Source: Natronocalculus amylovorans (GTDB lineage Archaea > Halobacteriota > Halobacteria > Halobacteriales > Haloferacaceae). From it: DNA of 64,000 nucleotides. Position numbers and translations under genes: made by a program. Each line of letters begins with the position of its first letter. The first letter of the stretch is position 1. Positions 24,309 through 33,618 of the stretch are shown one piece after another. The stretch spans positions 1 through 64,000 of the forward strand of contig NZ_JAKRVX010000006.1 in assembly GCF_023638035.1 (NCBI RefSeq), given 5' to 3'. Below the pieces are notes generated by a model, which was not told the DNA's origin, made no database searches, and saw nothing but the letters and a program-made list of their open reading frames with translations.

Positions 24309-25114
24309 GCGGCGAAAACACAGAATCTGAGGTGTTCAAAAAGCCGGTGGTCGTTGTTGTCGACCCAAAAACGCCTGGCAATATCGGAACGATCGCACGG
24401 GCGATGAAAAATTTTGGACTTGAGGAACTGCTCTTGGTGGACCCGCCTGAATTGCACCGCGATAGCGAAGCGTATGGGTTCGCTGGACATGCTCGTGAGG
24501 ATATCCTTCCAAACGCGCGTGAGGTCACATTCGATGAAGTTGTCAACAACTACCATACAATCGGCTGTACGGCCATCACCGGTGAGGATAGTCGTCGACA
24601 TATCCGCTATCCGTTCAAAACACCTGTCGAAATCAAACAGGATCTCCGAACGCTTTCGGCGCCGACGGCGATCGTGTTTGGTCGCGAAGGGACTGGACTC
24701 TCAAACGAGGAACTTGCACAAATCGATCAGATCTGTTCGATCCCTGCGAGTGATGAATATCCGGTGCTTAATCTTGGGCAGGCAGCGACAGTACTTTTGT
24801 ACGAGCTTCGTGAGCTAACGATCGCTGAGACACAGCTTCCAGACGTAACCCAGACACGTGCAGCCGAGCCGGATATTGAGCGGCTCTATGGATATCTTTC
24901 GGAATTCCTTGCTGCACAGGGGTACAACGATCGAAAAACGGAGAAAACGACACGGCTCATTCGACGGTTGATCGGCCGCACACACCCGACCGATCGAGAG
25001 GTGCACACGCTGATGGGAGTGTTTCGTCGTGCAAACGCACAGCTAAATCATCGACAGGAACTGCTCGAGCGATACGATGAACCGGATACGTTGAGCAGCC
25101 ACACAAACCCATAA
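24305..25114 (+). CDS. trmJ: tRNA 2'-O-methyltransferase, SpoU/TrmH superfamily, TrmJ-like
   Basis: 269 aa. The SPOUT knot core shows motif 1 (DPKTPGNIGTIARAMKNFG), motif 2 (VFGREGTGLSNEEL) and motif 3 (VLNLGQAATVLLYEL). Archaeal TrmJ methylates the 2'-OH at position 32 of tRNA. The C-terminal 90 residues are a helical extension, as in TrmJ. The gene starts inside the previous stop (ATGA) and is followed three bases later by tmcA, also a tRNA anticodon-loop modifier, which supports the assignment. The exact target position cannot be read from sequence. Confidence 0.88.
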   Translation: MSGENTESEVFKKPVVVVVDPKTPGNIGTIARAMKNFGLEELLLVDPPELHRDSEAYGFAGHAREDILPNAREVTFDEVVNNYHTIGCTAITGEDSRRHIRYPFKTPVEIKQDLRTLSAPTAIVFGREGTGLSNEELAQIDQICSIPASDEYPVLNLGQAATVLLYELRELTIAETQLPDVTQTRAAEPDIERLYGYLSEFLAAQGYNDRKTEKTTRLIRRLIGRTHPTDREVHTLMGVFRRANAQLNHRQELLERYDEPDTLSSHTNP

Positions 25115-25117
25115 CGA

Positions 25118-27319
25118 ATGGACATTCGCTCGCTTGTTCAATCGCTCAAAGCCGAGGCCACGGAGACGAACGAGCGGCGAATGATCGTGTTCTCCGGCAC
25201 ACAATCTGCAGGTATTGATGCGGCATACACTGCAATCGACGCCTACGGAACAGATGACGTACACCTCGTAACCGAACAGGAAGGATTTCGGTACGATCGA
25301 CACCATCCCGATCAGGCAGCCACCCTGCTTGGACAAACCAAAGAGATTGTCGTTGTTGACTGTCACGGGAAGTGGACACCGGATACGATTGGGCAAACTG
25401 TCGGTGCAGTCGATGGTGGCGGGCTCTATATTATGTTGACCCCTCCGCTTGATGATTGGAACCAACAGGAAACCTCGCTTGCGACGGCTGTGGTGTCACC
25501 GCCGTACACCAAGCACGATGTTGGCTGTCGATTCCTCGATCGGCTGATCCGATTGCTTGAGACACACCCCGGTATTTCGATCGTCTCAGTAGATGACAAC
25601 ACACGCATCGATCGGTATGAGCCGACGAGTACGAACACAGCACCTCACCTGCAGCCACGAGTGCCAACACAGCCGCAGTTTCCACTGCGTGTCTATGAGC
25701 AGTGTCTCACCCGTGACCAAGTGCGTGCAGTCCAGGCGCTTGAATCGCTTGCGACGCCAAACACAGCGATCGTCATCGAAGCCGATCGAGGCCGAGGGAA
25801 ATCGACCGCATGTGGCTTCGCTGCGGCAGCACTCTGTGCTGACGGGATTGATGTTACAGTTACCGCACCAACGAGAGATCATGCAGCAACACTCCTTGCA
25901 GCCGCAGCCGAAACGATCGAGAACCTCGACTCACCCGCGGACGGATCAATCAGCTTCCAGCCGGTAGAGGATGCAACAAAAGCCGCAAACGAGACGTCGG
26001 TGCTCTTTGTTGAGGAGGCAGCAGCAATCCCAATTGAGACGCTAACCAAACTCACTGCCGCCACCTCGATCGCCTTTTCGACAACGGTTCGCGGTTATGA
26101 GGGGACCGGAAGAGGATTTACCATCCGCTTTCGTGAACAGCTAGACGCAAGTAGCCACCACATACAGTACTGCACGCTTTCGGAGCCAATACGATACGCT
26201 GGAGATGATCCGATCGAGCAGTGGAGCTTTCGGACGCTCCTGCTAGATGCATCCCCACCCGTTGAGCAGGCCGTTTCTGAAGCAACACCGGAGACGGTCC
26301 AGTACCAACAGCTCACACAGGACATGTTAGCAACCGATGAATCGCTCCTTCGATCGGTATTCGGACTGCTTGTCTCTGCACATTATCGAACAACACCAAC
26401 CGACCTTCTTAGGCTTCTTGATGCACCGAACGCCTCAGTGCACGCGCTATTGCACGCTGGACATCCCGTCTCTGTTGCATTGGTCGTCGAGGAAGGTGGG
26501 TTAGATAGCCAGACACGAGAACGGTTGTTTCGAGGCGGTCGCGTCGCCGGAAACCTTGTTCCGGATATTCTCACAAGTCACCTTCGAGATGCGGAGGCCG
26601 GAGCACCAATCGGAAAACGGATCCAACGAATTGCAACACATACGAGCACGCAGAACCAGGGCCTTGCAAGCGCACTCCTTGCGGAGATTCGATCGACATA
26701 TCAGACACAATGTGATTATTTAAGCGTCTCATTTGGAGCGACACCGTCGCTTGTTCGATTTTGGAGCCGAAATGGCTTTCAGACGATTCACCTCGCAACG
26801 ACACAGAATGCGACGAGCGGAAAGTACTCCGTCCTGCTTGTTGATCCATGTTCTGCAGCTGGTGAACAACTTGCAGATCGCCATCGGAACTGGCTCCTCG
26901 ATCGGCTTCGAGGGACGCTTTCAGGGCCGCTTTCTTCGATGGATCCGGATGTCGTTGCAGAGACGCTGGGTGGAATCGATCGGTCGACCTCAGATTCAGT
27001 TCCAGTGTCACTGACCGATCGCCAGTGGGAGCTTGTCGGGGCAGTCTTGTATGGCCCCGGATTGCTCGCCGCGAGTCCAACTGCGTTTGAGATGCTGTTG
27101 TGTGCTGAGTTGATTGACCCTGCCAGCGAACTCACATCGACTGATCGACACATCCTCATCAGACGCGTCCTGCAAGGGTGGGCTTGGGAAGACATTGCTA
27201 CGGAGGTTGGTCATTCAACAACGCGGCCAACAAAACGGGCAATTGCCCGTGGCTTTCGGCCGATCGGGATGCGATTTGGCGGCGATCGACTTGCGCGTGA
27301 ACAGGCTCGCTACATGTAG
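25118..27319 (+). CDS. tmcA: tRNA(Met) cytidine acetyltransferase TmcA
   Basis: 733 aa. Order: N-terminal alpha/beta domain, RNA-helicase-like ATPase with Walker A (EADRGRGKSTACG) and Walker B (FVEEAAAIP), FSTTVRGYEGTGRGF, then a GNAT acetyltransferase domain with GKRIQRIATH and QNQGLASALL (acetyl-CoA loop), then a helical tail domain. TmcA makes N4-acetylcytidine using ATP and acetyl-CoA; archaeal homologues also acetylate other RNAs. Length and motif order match the family. It is the last gene of the operon with trmJ. CGATCG is particularly dense in this gene (16 copies counted). Confidence 0.93.
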   Translation: MDIRSLVQSLKAEATETNERRMIVFSGTQSAGIDAAYTAIDAYGTDDVHLVTEQEGFRYDRHHPDQAATLLGQTKEIVVVDCHGKWTPDTIGQTVGAVDGGGLYIMLTPPLDDWNQQETSLATAVVSPPYTKHDVGCRFLDRLIRLLETHPGISIVSVDDNTRIDRYEPTSTNTAPHLQPRVPTQPQFPLRVYEQCLTRDQVRAVQALESLATPNTAIVIEADRGRGKSTACGFAAAALCADGIDVTVTAPTRDHAATLLAAAAETIENLDSPADGSISFQPVEDATKAANETSVLFVEEAAAIPIETLTKLTAATSIAFSTTVRGYEGTGRGFTIRFREQLDASSHHIQYCTLSEPIRYAGDDPIEQWSFRTLLLDASPPVEQAVSEATPETVQYQQLTQDMLATDESLLRSVFGLLVSAHYRTTPTDLLRLLDAPNASVHALLHAGHPVSVALVVEEGGLDSQTRERLFRGGRVAGNLVPDILTSHLRDAEAGAPIGKRIQRIATHTSTQNQGLASALLAEIRSTYQTQCDYLSVSFGATPSLVRFWSRNGFQTIHLATTQNATSGKYSVLLVDPCSAAGEQLADRHRNWLLDRLRGTLSGPLSSMDPDVVAETLGGIDRSTSDSVPVSLTDRQWELVGAVLYGPGLLAASPTAFEMLLCAELIDPASELTSTDRHILIRRVLQGWAWEDIATEVGHSTTRPTKRAIARGFRPIGMRFGGDRLAREQARYM

Positions 27320-27365
27320 GTCGCTGAGCAGGCGCACTTTTTATTCTGTACACCCAATCATAGCT

Positions 27366-27848
27366 ATGGTTGAGATTGTCCTCCTCGTTGCGATCGGCTT
27401 TCTACTGTTGGGTGTTGTCGGAAGTGTTGTTCCACTGTTGCCATCCGGATTACTCTCCCTTGCAGGTGTCTACGCATATGTGTTCTTTGGCGAGGGGTCG
27501 ATCCACATCCTCATACTCCTGGGACTGACGCTTGCGGGAGTCTTGGCAGCAGTGCTCGAACATTTTGGTGGGCCGTTGGCAGCAAAAGCAAGCGGGGCGT
27601 CAAATCAGGTCGTCGCAGCGGCCGCGATCGCAGCCGTCCTCCTATTTTTTGTTGCTGGCCCAGTCGGGATCGTTGCTGGTGTATTAGGGGTCGTCTTCTC
27701 CCTCGAGATGCACAAGGGTGCGTCGATCGAAGTGGCACTCAAGCGGGCTCTATACACCGGTGGTGGAATCTTGGCCTCAACCGTTATGCAGCTGTTGTTG
27801 ACAATCTGTATTCTTCTCGGATTTCTTCTCGCTGTCGTTGTCTTCTAA
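27366..27848 (+). CDS. DUF456 family membrane protein
   Basis: 160 aa, almost entirely hydrophobic with about five membrane segments and many glycines (GVVGSVVPLLPSGLLSLAGVYAY, GGPLAAKASGASN, GPVGIVAGVLG). This is the DUF456 pattern of glycine-zipper membrane proteins, whose function is unknown. A TTTTTATT box 24 bases before the ATG suggests a leaderless transcript. It is convergent with gltX, three bases apart. Confidence 0.85.
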   Translation: MVEIVLLVAIGFLLLGVVGSVVPLLPSGLLSLAGVYAYVFFGEGSIHILILLGLTLAGVLAAVLEHFGGPLAAKASGASNQVVAAAAIAAVLLFFVAGPVGIVAGVLGVVFSLEMHKGASIEVALKRALYTGGGILASTVMQLLLTICILLGFLLAVVVF

Positions 27849-27851
27849 CCA

Positions 27852-29567
27852 CTACGGGTGGGTGTAGTACGTGACAGACTCCTCATCGGTGTGCGTATCA
27901 ACACGAGCAAATCCGATCCGCTCAAACTGAACAATATCGTCTACGCTAGTCTCCGTAAACTCGGGCTCTGCGTGGCCAGTTACATCTCCGTCTGCGGTTC
28001 GCATTCGTACTGGGACCGAGCCATTGTCCGGTGTCCAGTGAATCACAGCAACACCATCCTCTCGAACGGCGCTAATATCCTCACCAACGTAGACAAAGCC
28101 ATCATCAGTGTATCGGACACAACCGTAGCCTTTGAGCCAGACGCGATCGTCGAGTGCGGGGACATCATCTTGTTCGATCAACACAGCATCCGAGACAGGG
28201 ATCGTTCGTGTCCCACGATCGTCATGGTCTGGATGTAGTGGCGGATGACCCGCTTGTGGACCCTCAATCACCGGCACCGAGACACCATCGCGGACGAAGA
28301 AGTAGCGATTTGCCGTGTCGTCAACGAGTTCGCGGTTATTCGCATAGATCGAGGACATTGCGAGATCGACATCAGAGGTGGACATCCCAAGCCCGATCAT
28401 CGATTCGACGATTGCATCGCCACGAATGCCGCGTCTTCGAACCGATCGAAGCGTTGGTGCACGCGGATCATCCCATCCATCCAACTCACCGTCTTCGATC
28501 AGCTGTTTGATTGTGGATGTCGAGATCTTCACGTCATACGCATCGAGTTGGACGTGACCCCAGTGAAGCACTTCTGGATACTCCCAATCGAAATAGTCAT
28601 ACAGGAACCGTTGTCGCTTCGCGGAGTCTTGGAGATCGATCCCACGAATAATGTGGGTTACACCGGTAAGATGGTCATCAATACCGGATTGGAAGTCCAA
28701 CATTGGCCAACAGCGATAGTCTGCTGCCTCTTCACGTGGGTGCGGCGTGTCAATCATCCGGAACCCAACCCAGTCACGAAGTGCTGGGTTCTTGTGGGTG
28801 ATGTCGGTTTTGACGCGAAGCACCATCTCGCCGGAGTGATACTCACCGTTGACCATCGCCTCAAACTCCTCGAGAACGGTCTCAGAATCTTTGTCTCGGT
28901 TTGGCGATGGCTTGCCCGAGTTCTTGAGTTCGGAGAACTCCGCTCCGGGAAGGTCACAGGTGTATGCCCCGCCCATCTCAATCAGCTCACGGGCATACTC
29001 ATAGTATGTTTCGAGCCGATCGGATGCACGAAGCACCTCATCCGGTTCAAAACCAAGGTACTCGATATCATCAACGATAAGGTCATATGCAGCCAGATCC
29101 GGGCGCTTTGTCTCCGGATCAGTGTCGTCAAACCGAACGATAAAGTGCCCATCGTAGCGCTCTTTGTACGTCCCGATCACGGACGGCATTCGTGCGTGCC
29201 CAAGATGCCATGGTCCATTCGGGTTCGGTGCGGCGCGCATCCGTATCTCCTCGTATGCATCCGCATTTGGAAGTGATGGAAGGGTATGTTCATCTTCTTC
29301 CTCCTCTGCATCGAGTTCGGCTGCCAGCTCAGGGTCTAGCTCTTCGAGCCGATCACGACGCGAATCCGCATCCATCGCTGCAACCTTCCCGACGATCTGT
29401 CCGGCAATCCCCGGGATTTCGCCACCGTGTGGCCGGAAATCCGGGTTATCACCCATAAGCGGGCCCATGATTGCCCCAACATCGGGATCGCTCTCATGTT
29501 TTAGTGCATTAAATAGCGCGTGTTTTTCGGCTTCCGCCTTTACACGTGCTTTGAAATCTGCGTCCAT
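27852..29567 (-). CDS. gltX: Glutamyl-tRNA synthetase, archaeal type
   Basis: 571 aa. The class I signature HLGH is at 121-124 in APNPNGPWHLGHAR, and the KMSKS-like loop is KISTS. An N-terminal helical extension of about 100 residues with an acidic block (DAEEEEDE) and a C-terminal beta-barrel anticodon-binding domain match archaeal/eukaryotic GluRS/GlnRS. In archaea this enzyme charges both tRNA-Glu and tRNA-Gln, the latter corrected by GatDE. In many haloarchaea it lies near idsA and rnj; here it is about 14 kb from them. Confidence 0.95.
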   Translation of the reverse strand: MDADFKARVKAEAEKHALFNALKHESDPDVGAIMGPLMGDNPDFRPHGGEIPGIAGQIVGKVAAMDADSRRDRLEELDPELAAELDAEEEEDEHTLPSLPNADAYEEIRMRAAPNPNGPWHLGHARMPSVIGTYKERYDGHFIVRFDDTDPETKRPDLAAYDLIVDDIEYLGFEPDEVLRASDRLETYYEYARELIEMGGAYTCDLPGAEFSELKNSGKPSPNRDKDSETVLEEFEAMVNGEYHSGEMVLRVKTDITHKNPALRDWVGFRMIDTPHPREEAADYRCWPMLDFQSGIDDHLTGVTHIIRGIDLQDSAKRQRFLYDYFDWEYPEVLHWGHVQLDAYDVKISTSTIKQLIEDGELDGWDDPRAPTLRSVRRRGIRGDAIVESMIGLGMSTSDVDLAMSSIYANNRELVDDTANRYFFVRDGVSVPVIEGPQAGHPPLHPDHDDRGTRTIPVSDAVLIEQDDVPALDDRVWLKGYGCVRYTDDGFVYVGEDISAVREDGVAVIHWTPDNGSVPVRMRTADGDVTGHAEPEFTETSVDDIVQFERIGFARVDTHTDEESVTYYTHP

Positions 29568-29876
29568 TAGCTATCGGTTTGATTGGCGGCGGCAAAAACA
29601 GCGTGGATTCGGCCTGTTCTATCGGAGCGAATACGAAAGTAAATTAAACAGGAAATATGTCAGTACCCGGTATAGTACTGTTGACGTGGGGCTCAAAACC
29701 CGTTGACGGGTTTGAGGCCGTGATCTGTTGGATACGAGGACACGATTGGCCAGCCGAGGGGAACGAGGATGATCATACTGAAAGATCCCGCTGTCAGCGA
29801 TGTAATACGGAAAAGTAACCGCGTCAGGGATATTCTGGGATCGCTCTGCGTACAGCGCTCACGTCAGCAAAAATTG
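29568..29876. other. Intergenic region upstream of gltX with a strong hairpin
   Basis: 309 bases with no supported gene. CTCAAAACCCG-TTGA-CGGGTTTGAG (29693-29717) is a 10-bp stem with one bulged A; a GTTGACG copy lies just before it. On the minus strand it is about 160 bases after the small zinc-finger gene, so it may be that gene's terminator or a leader structure for gltX. A TTTAATTTAC sequence near 29645 could be the gltX TATA box. Confidence 0.4.
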
Positions 29877-30089
29877 CTACTCTTCGAAGATTCCGAGATC
29901 GTCCGCAGCCATATCTGCAATGTGTTCGACAATCGCTGGCTCGACGACTGCGATCTGTTCACCATCATGGACGCGATCGTTGTGCGATGCAAGCTTGTCA
30001 GCCAGTTCTGAGAGTGGAATGCGAGCGTTGGTTCCACATTCCTCACAGACGATCGGCACCGATGGTTCATCATCGGACTCAGTTGTCAT
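29877..30089 (-). CDS. Small conserved haloarchaeal protein with CxxC motif
   Basis: 70 aa from ATG 30089 (MTTESDDEPSVPIVCEECGTNARIP); the frame extends upstream but a start there is less likely. One CEEC pair, then a helical region with LADKLASHNDRVHDGE and a hydrophobic acidic C-terminus. With two cysteines plus histidines a small zinc site is possible. Function unknown. It follows cdcH on the same strand with a 78-base gap. Confidence 0.65.
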   Translation of the reverse strand: MTTESDDEPSVPIVCEECGTNARIPLSELADKLASHNDRVHDGEQIAVVEPAIVEHIADMAADDLGIFEE

Positions 30090-30167
30090 TGCACACAGTT
30101 GGAGGTGCGATTGATAAAATAGCCTCGTTTCAGCCATCAGCGGCTGAAACTTCGATAGCCAAACTGA

Positions 30168-32435
30168 TTATTGGAATGCGCCACCGAACTCGCTTTCTTC
30201 GCGTTCAACGTCGCTCTTTTTGAACCGCTGTTCGATCTCATCGTAGCGTTTCCGCGTATCATCGGTTACGCTTGGGTTCACTTCATCGAGTGCATTTTCG
30301 AAGTGCTGCATCGTCACACGAACGTTGCCGACTGATTCACCGATCTCTTCGGGCTTGACACTGCGAATGAACTCACGCGAGGCAGCCATCGAAGCCTCAC
30401 GGCAGAGCGCCTCAATATCCGCACCAACGTAGCCATCTGTTCGCCGAGCGAGCGAATCAAGATCCACATCTTCTGCAAGCGGTTTGTGCTCGGTGTGGAC
30501 GGCGAATATTGCCCTGCGAGCCTCCTCGTCGGGCACTGGGACGTGGACGTGGCGATCGAGCCGCCCCGGCCGAAGCAGCGCTGAATCGATCAGATCCGGG
30601 CGGTTGGTTGTCGCGACAACAACCACATCTTCGAGCGTCTCAAGCCCGTCAAGCTCGGTCAACAGTTGGCTGACAACGCGCTCGCCCACGCCGGAGTCGG
30701 TTGACCCGCTTCCACGCTCGGTTGCGATTGCATCAATCTCGTCGAAGAAGACGATCGTTGGCGCGTTCTCACGTGCTTTCGAGAACACTTCACGGACGCC
30801 TTTCTCGGATTCACCGACGAACTTGTTGAGGAGCTCTGGGCCTTTGATCGAGATGAAGTTTGACTCGCTCTCGTTTGCCACCGCCTTCGCCAAGAGTGTC
30901 TTTCCGGTCCCTGGTGGGCCGTAGAGCAAGACCCCCTTTGCTGACTGCATGTCCATCGCTTCGAACACTTCAGGATATTCGAGTGGCCATTGAATCGTCT
31001 CACGGAGCCGTTCTTTGGTGTCTTCTAACCCGCCAACGTTCTCCCATGAGACGTCTGGTACCTCGACAAACACCTCACGGAGTGCCGATGGCTCGATGCC
31101 TTTAAGCGCCTCCTTGAGATCGTTTTCGGTCACCTGAATCGACTGGAGCACATCCGCATCGATCTCATCGCTTTCGAGATCAAGCTGTGGACGAATTCGC
31201 CGTAGCGCGTTCATCGCAGACTCTTTTGCCAACGATTCGAGATCCGCGCCAACGAATCCATGCGTATTCTCCGCGTAGAGATCGAGATCGATCCCCTCGG
31301 TTAGCGGCATGTTCCGGGTGTGGACCTGCAGAATCTCTTTTCTGCCGTCCCGGTCCGGCACACCAATTTCGATCTCACGATCGAAGCGGCCACCACGTCG
31401 AAGTGCAGGATCGATCGCATCAACACGGTTGGTTGCGCCGATCACAACGACTTGGCCACGGTCTTCGAGCCCATCCATCAGGCTGAGCAGTTGGGCGACA
31501 ACACGCCGTTCAACGTCCCCACCTGCTTCTTCACGTTTTGGGGCGATCGAATCCAACTCATCCATGAAGATGATCGCTGGGGCCTCTTGAGACGCCTCTT
31601 CGAACACATCACGGAGCTGTTCTTCGGACTCGCCGTAGTATTTCGACATGATCTCCGGCCCTGAAACGGTGTGGAAGGACGCATCAATCTCGTTTGCGAC
31701 CGCTTTGGCGATCAGCGTCTTTCCGGTACCTGGCGGCCCGTGGAGGAGTACACCCTTCGGTGGCTCAATTCCGAGCCGCTTGAACAGCTCAGGATGTCGC
31801 ATTGGCAGTTCAATCATCTCACGAACCTGCTCAAGTTCGCTATCGAGACCACCAATGTCTTCGTAGGTGATGTCCGGTGTTGGTGCGGCTGGCTGCCCTG
31901 CGGCGGTGCTTCCGTGGATCTGCTCGGCTGGCTTTTCGGAAATTTTGACCTCAGTCTCGTCAGTGACGACAACGGTCCCAGTTGGACTGGTGGACGCGAT
32001 TTTGAGTGGGACTGCTTGGCTCTGTCCGCCCATAAATCCAAATCCGAGCGGCAGTTGGACGTTCTGGCCTTTTGTTACTGGCTGGCCGCCTAGCTCGCGC
32101 CGAATGAGCGAGTCAATGTTCCCACGGATGCCGAGCCGTTGTGGAAGTGCAATCGTAATCGATTCTGCACGCTTGACCTCCGCTTTTTCGATCGTGACCT
32201 TATCATCGATACCGACATTTGCTTCCTGTCGAAGCCGTCCGTCAATCCGGATGATTCCGGTTCCATCATCTTCCGGATAGCCGGGCCATACACGCGCAAT
32301 AGCAGTTCCTTCGTTCGCATCAATGCGGATGAAATCACCACCGCTGAGCTCAAGCTCTTCAGCTGCGAGGCGATCGACCGCCGCAAGACGGCGGTTTGCA
32401 TCCTTCTGTTTGAGTGGTTTGACAGTGAGTTTCAT
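30168..32435 (-). CDS. cdcH: Cdc48/VCP-type AAA ATPase
   Basis: 755 aa. Double-psi barrel N-domain (about 1-190), then two AAA modules, each with GPPGTGKT (about 235 and 510), Walker B ([12 protein letters not shown] and [13 protein letters not shown]) and second region of homology ([19 protein letters not shown] and [20 protein letters not shown]). The enzyme forms a hexameric ring that unfolds proteins, and in archaea it can feed the proteasome. The C-terminus is acidic and ends GGAFQ rather than the eukaryotic HbYX-type tail. It overlaps the DUF7127 gene by four bases, an arrangement usual in haloarchaea. Confidence 0.95.
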   Translation of the reverse strand: MKLTVKPLKQKDANRRLAAVDRLAAEELELSGGDFIRIDANEGTAIARVWPGYPEDDGTGIIRIDGRLRQEANVGIDDKVTIEKAEVKRAESITIALPQRLGIRGNIDSLIRRELGGQPVTKGQNVQLPLGFGFMGGQSQAVPLKIASTSPTGTVVVTDETEVKISEKPAEQIHGSTAAGQPAAPTPDITYEDIGGLDSELEQVREMIELPMRHPELFKRLGIEPPKGVLLHGPPGTGKTLIAKAVANEIDASFHTVSGPEIMSKYYGESEEQLRDVFEEASQEAPAIIFMDELDSIAPKREEAGGDVERRVVAQLLSLMDGLEDRGQVVVIGATNRVDAIDPALRRGGRFDREIEIGVPDRDGRKEILQVHTRNMPLTEGIDLDLYAENTHGFVGADLESLAKESAMNALRRIRPQLDLESDEIDADVLQSIQVTENDLKEALKGIEPSALREVFVEVPDVSWENVGGLEDTKERLRETIQWPLEYPEVFEAMDMQSAKGVLLYGPPGTGKTLLAKAVANESESNFISIKGPELLNKFVGESEKGVREVFSKARENAPTIVFFDEIDAIATERGSGSTDSGVGERVVSQLLTELDGLETLEDVVVVATTNRPDLIDSALLRPGRLDRHVHVPVPDEEARRAIFAVHTEHKPLAEDVDLDSLARRTDGYVGADIEALCREASMAASREFIRSVKPEEIGESVGNVRVTMQHFENALDEVNPSVTDDTRKRYDEIEQRFKKSDVEREESEFGGAFQ

Positions 32436-32680
32436 TGTTGTCCCGTAATAGTGAGTACGCCGTTTTTCATATCAACTGTTGCCCCGGGACCTGGGAGCGT
32501 AAACTCAGTCTCGGAGACCTGATTGCCGTGGTCAATCACAACAATTGCTGTTGCTCCGACGATATCAACGTCGACCGATTCATCATCTACTGGTAGATCT
32601 GCCGCAATGACCCACCCGTCGTCGTACTCATAACGACGGAGGAAGCGTTCATCACGACCAGACAGTTGTGCTGAGTTCAT
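32432..32680 (-). CDS. DUF7127 / Hsp20-like small protein
   Basis: 82 aa. The pattern [12 protein letters not shown] ... TAIVVIDH ... [25 protein letters not shown] is the strand order of a CS/alpha-crystallin-like sandwich, as in DUF7127. It is directly upstream of cdcH with overlapping stop and start, so the two are translated together. It may be a chaperone-like cofactor or substrate adaptor of the AAA ATPase (inference from operon context). Confidence 0.75.
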   Translation of the reverse strand: MNSAQLSGRDERFLRRYEYDDGWVIAADLPVDDESVDVDIVGATAIVVIDHGNQVSETEFTLPGPGATVDMKNGVLTITGQQ

Positions 32681-32683
32681 CTA

Positions 32684-32700
32684 ACTAACTCGTAGTTAGT
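32684..32700 (-). promoter_or_regulatory. Perfect 7-bp inverted repeat at the DUF7127-cdcH promoter
   Basis: ACTAACT-CGT-AGTTAGT, three bases upstream of the DUF7127 start. A TTTTAATA box lies on the minus strand near 32711-32720, so the repeat overlaps the expected transcription start, where a repressor would block initiation. Confidence 0.45.
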
Positions 32701-32847
32701 CTTATTAGTATTAAAACTTATCGCTTAGAATTCGCAATACGGCGCCTAGATTGTGTTAAAGACTTGTATTGTGGTTCACACCTATCGTTGTTACTTCGTG
32801 AGCTGTTGACCCCGATAGTTTATTTTGGCTCGTCGGGAGTATGTGGT

Positions 32848-33615
32848 ATGGAGCGGGTTACACACCACGGACGGGAGACTGCGTATCGAGTGTTCGATCG
32901 AGACAGTTCAGGGGAAACAGTCCTGTGTGTCCACGGAAGCGGTGGCTCTCATGCGGTTTGGAAGTCACAAAGCCGCCTCGCAGACGAATATACCATTGTT
33001 GGGCTTGATCTCAGTGGACATGGTAACAGTGATGATGTCGAGACTGATCCAGGATATGAAGCACTGAGTGCGTACGTGGACGATGTTGTCGCAGTTGCAA
33101 GCGCAGTTGATGCCGATATTCTTGTTGGTAACTCTCTCGGCGGTGCAGTGGTGCTTGAAACGGTCCTCAACCGTGAGTATGAGCCATCGAAATTAGTTCT
33201 TACAGGAACCGGTGCTCGCCTTGCTGTGCTTGATGATCTTCTTTCATGGCTGGCGGATGATTTCGAACGGGCGATCGAATTCTTACACGCCCCCGACCGG
33301 CTCTTTCATGACCCATCCCCACAGCTCGTAGAGATGTCACTGGCTGCAATGCAGGACGCCGGACAAGCAGTTGTTTCCCGCGACTTTCAGACCTGTCACA
33401 CATTTGATGTCCGGGAGAAAATTGCGACGATCGAGACCGAAACGCTCGCTGTTGTTGGTGAGCATGATAAACTCACGCCAAAACGCTACCACGAATACTT
33501 TGTCTCCGAGATGCCCGACTGCTCATTAGCGGTTATCGATGATGCAGCGCATCTTCCGATGCTTGAAAATCCAGCCCAATTTAATGAGACGCTCCGATCG
33601 TTTCTCTCCACCTAG
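32848..33615 (+). CDS. Alpha/beta hydrolase
   Basis: 255 aa from ATG 32848; TTTATTTT 26 bases upstream supports a leaderless start. Alpha/beta-hydrolase fold: oxyanion loop VHGSGGSH, nucleophile elbow GNSLGG, an acid in VVGEHDKLTP and catalytic histidine in DDAAHLPMLENP. Complete triad, cytoplasmic, no signal peptide. Family members include esterases, C-C hydrolases and haloperoxidases; the substrate cannot be told. It is convergent with panB. Confidence 0.88.
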   Translation: MERVTHHGRETAYRVFDRDSSGETVLCVHGSGGSHAVWKSQSRLADEYTIVGLDLSGHGNSDDVETDPGYEALSAYVDDVVAVASAVDADILVGNSLGGAVVLETVLNREYEPSKLVLTGTGARLAVLDDLLSWLADDFERAIEFLHAPDRLFHDPSPQLVEMSLAAMQDAGQAVVSRDFQTCHTFDVREKIATIETETLAVVGEHDKLTPKRYHEYFVSEMPDCSLAVIDDAAHLPMLENPAQFNETLRSFLST

Positions 33616-33618
33616 TAC

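Noticed and set aside
28245-29276. 343-codon open frame on the plus strand
   Set aside because: Antisense to gltX, whose motifs are complete; the translation is basic and Cys/Trp-rich, unlike haloarchaeal proteins.
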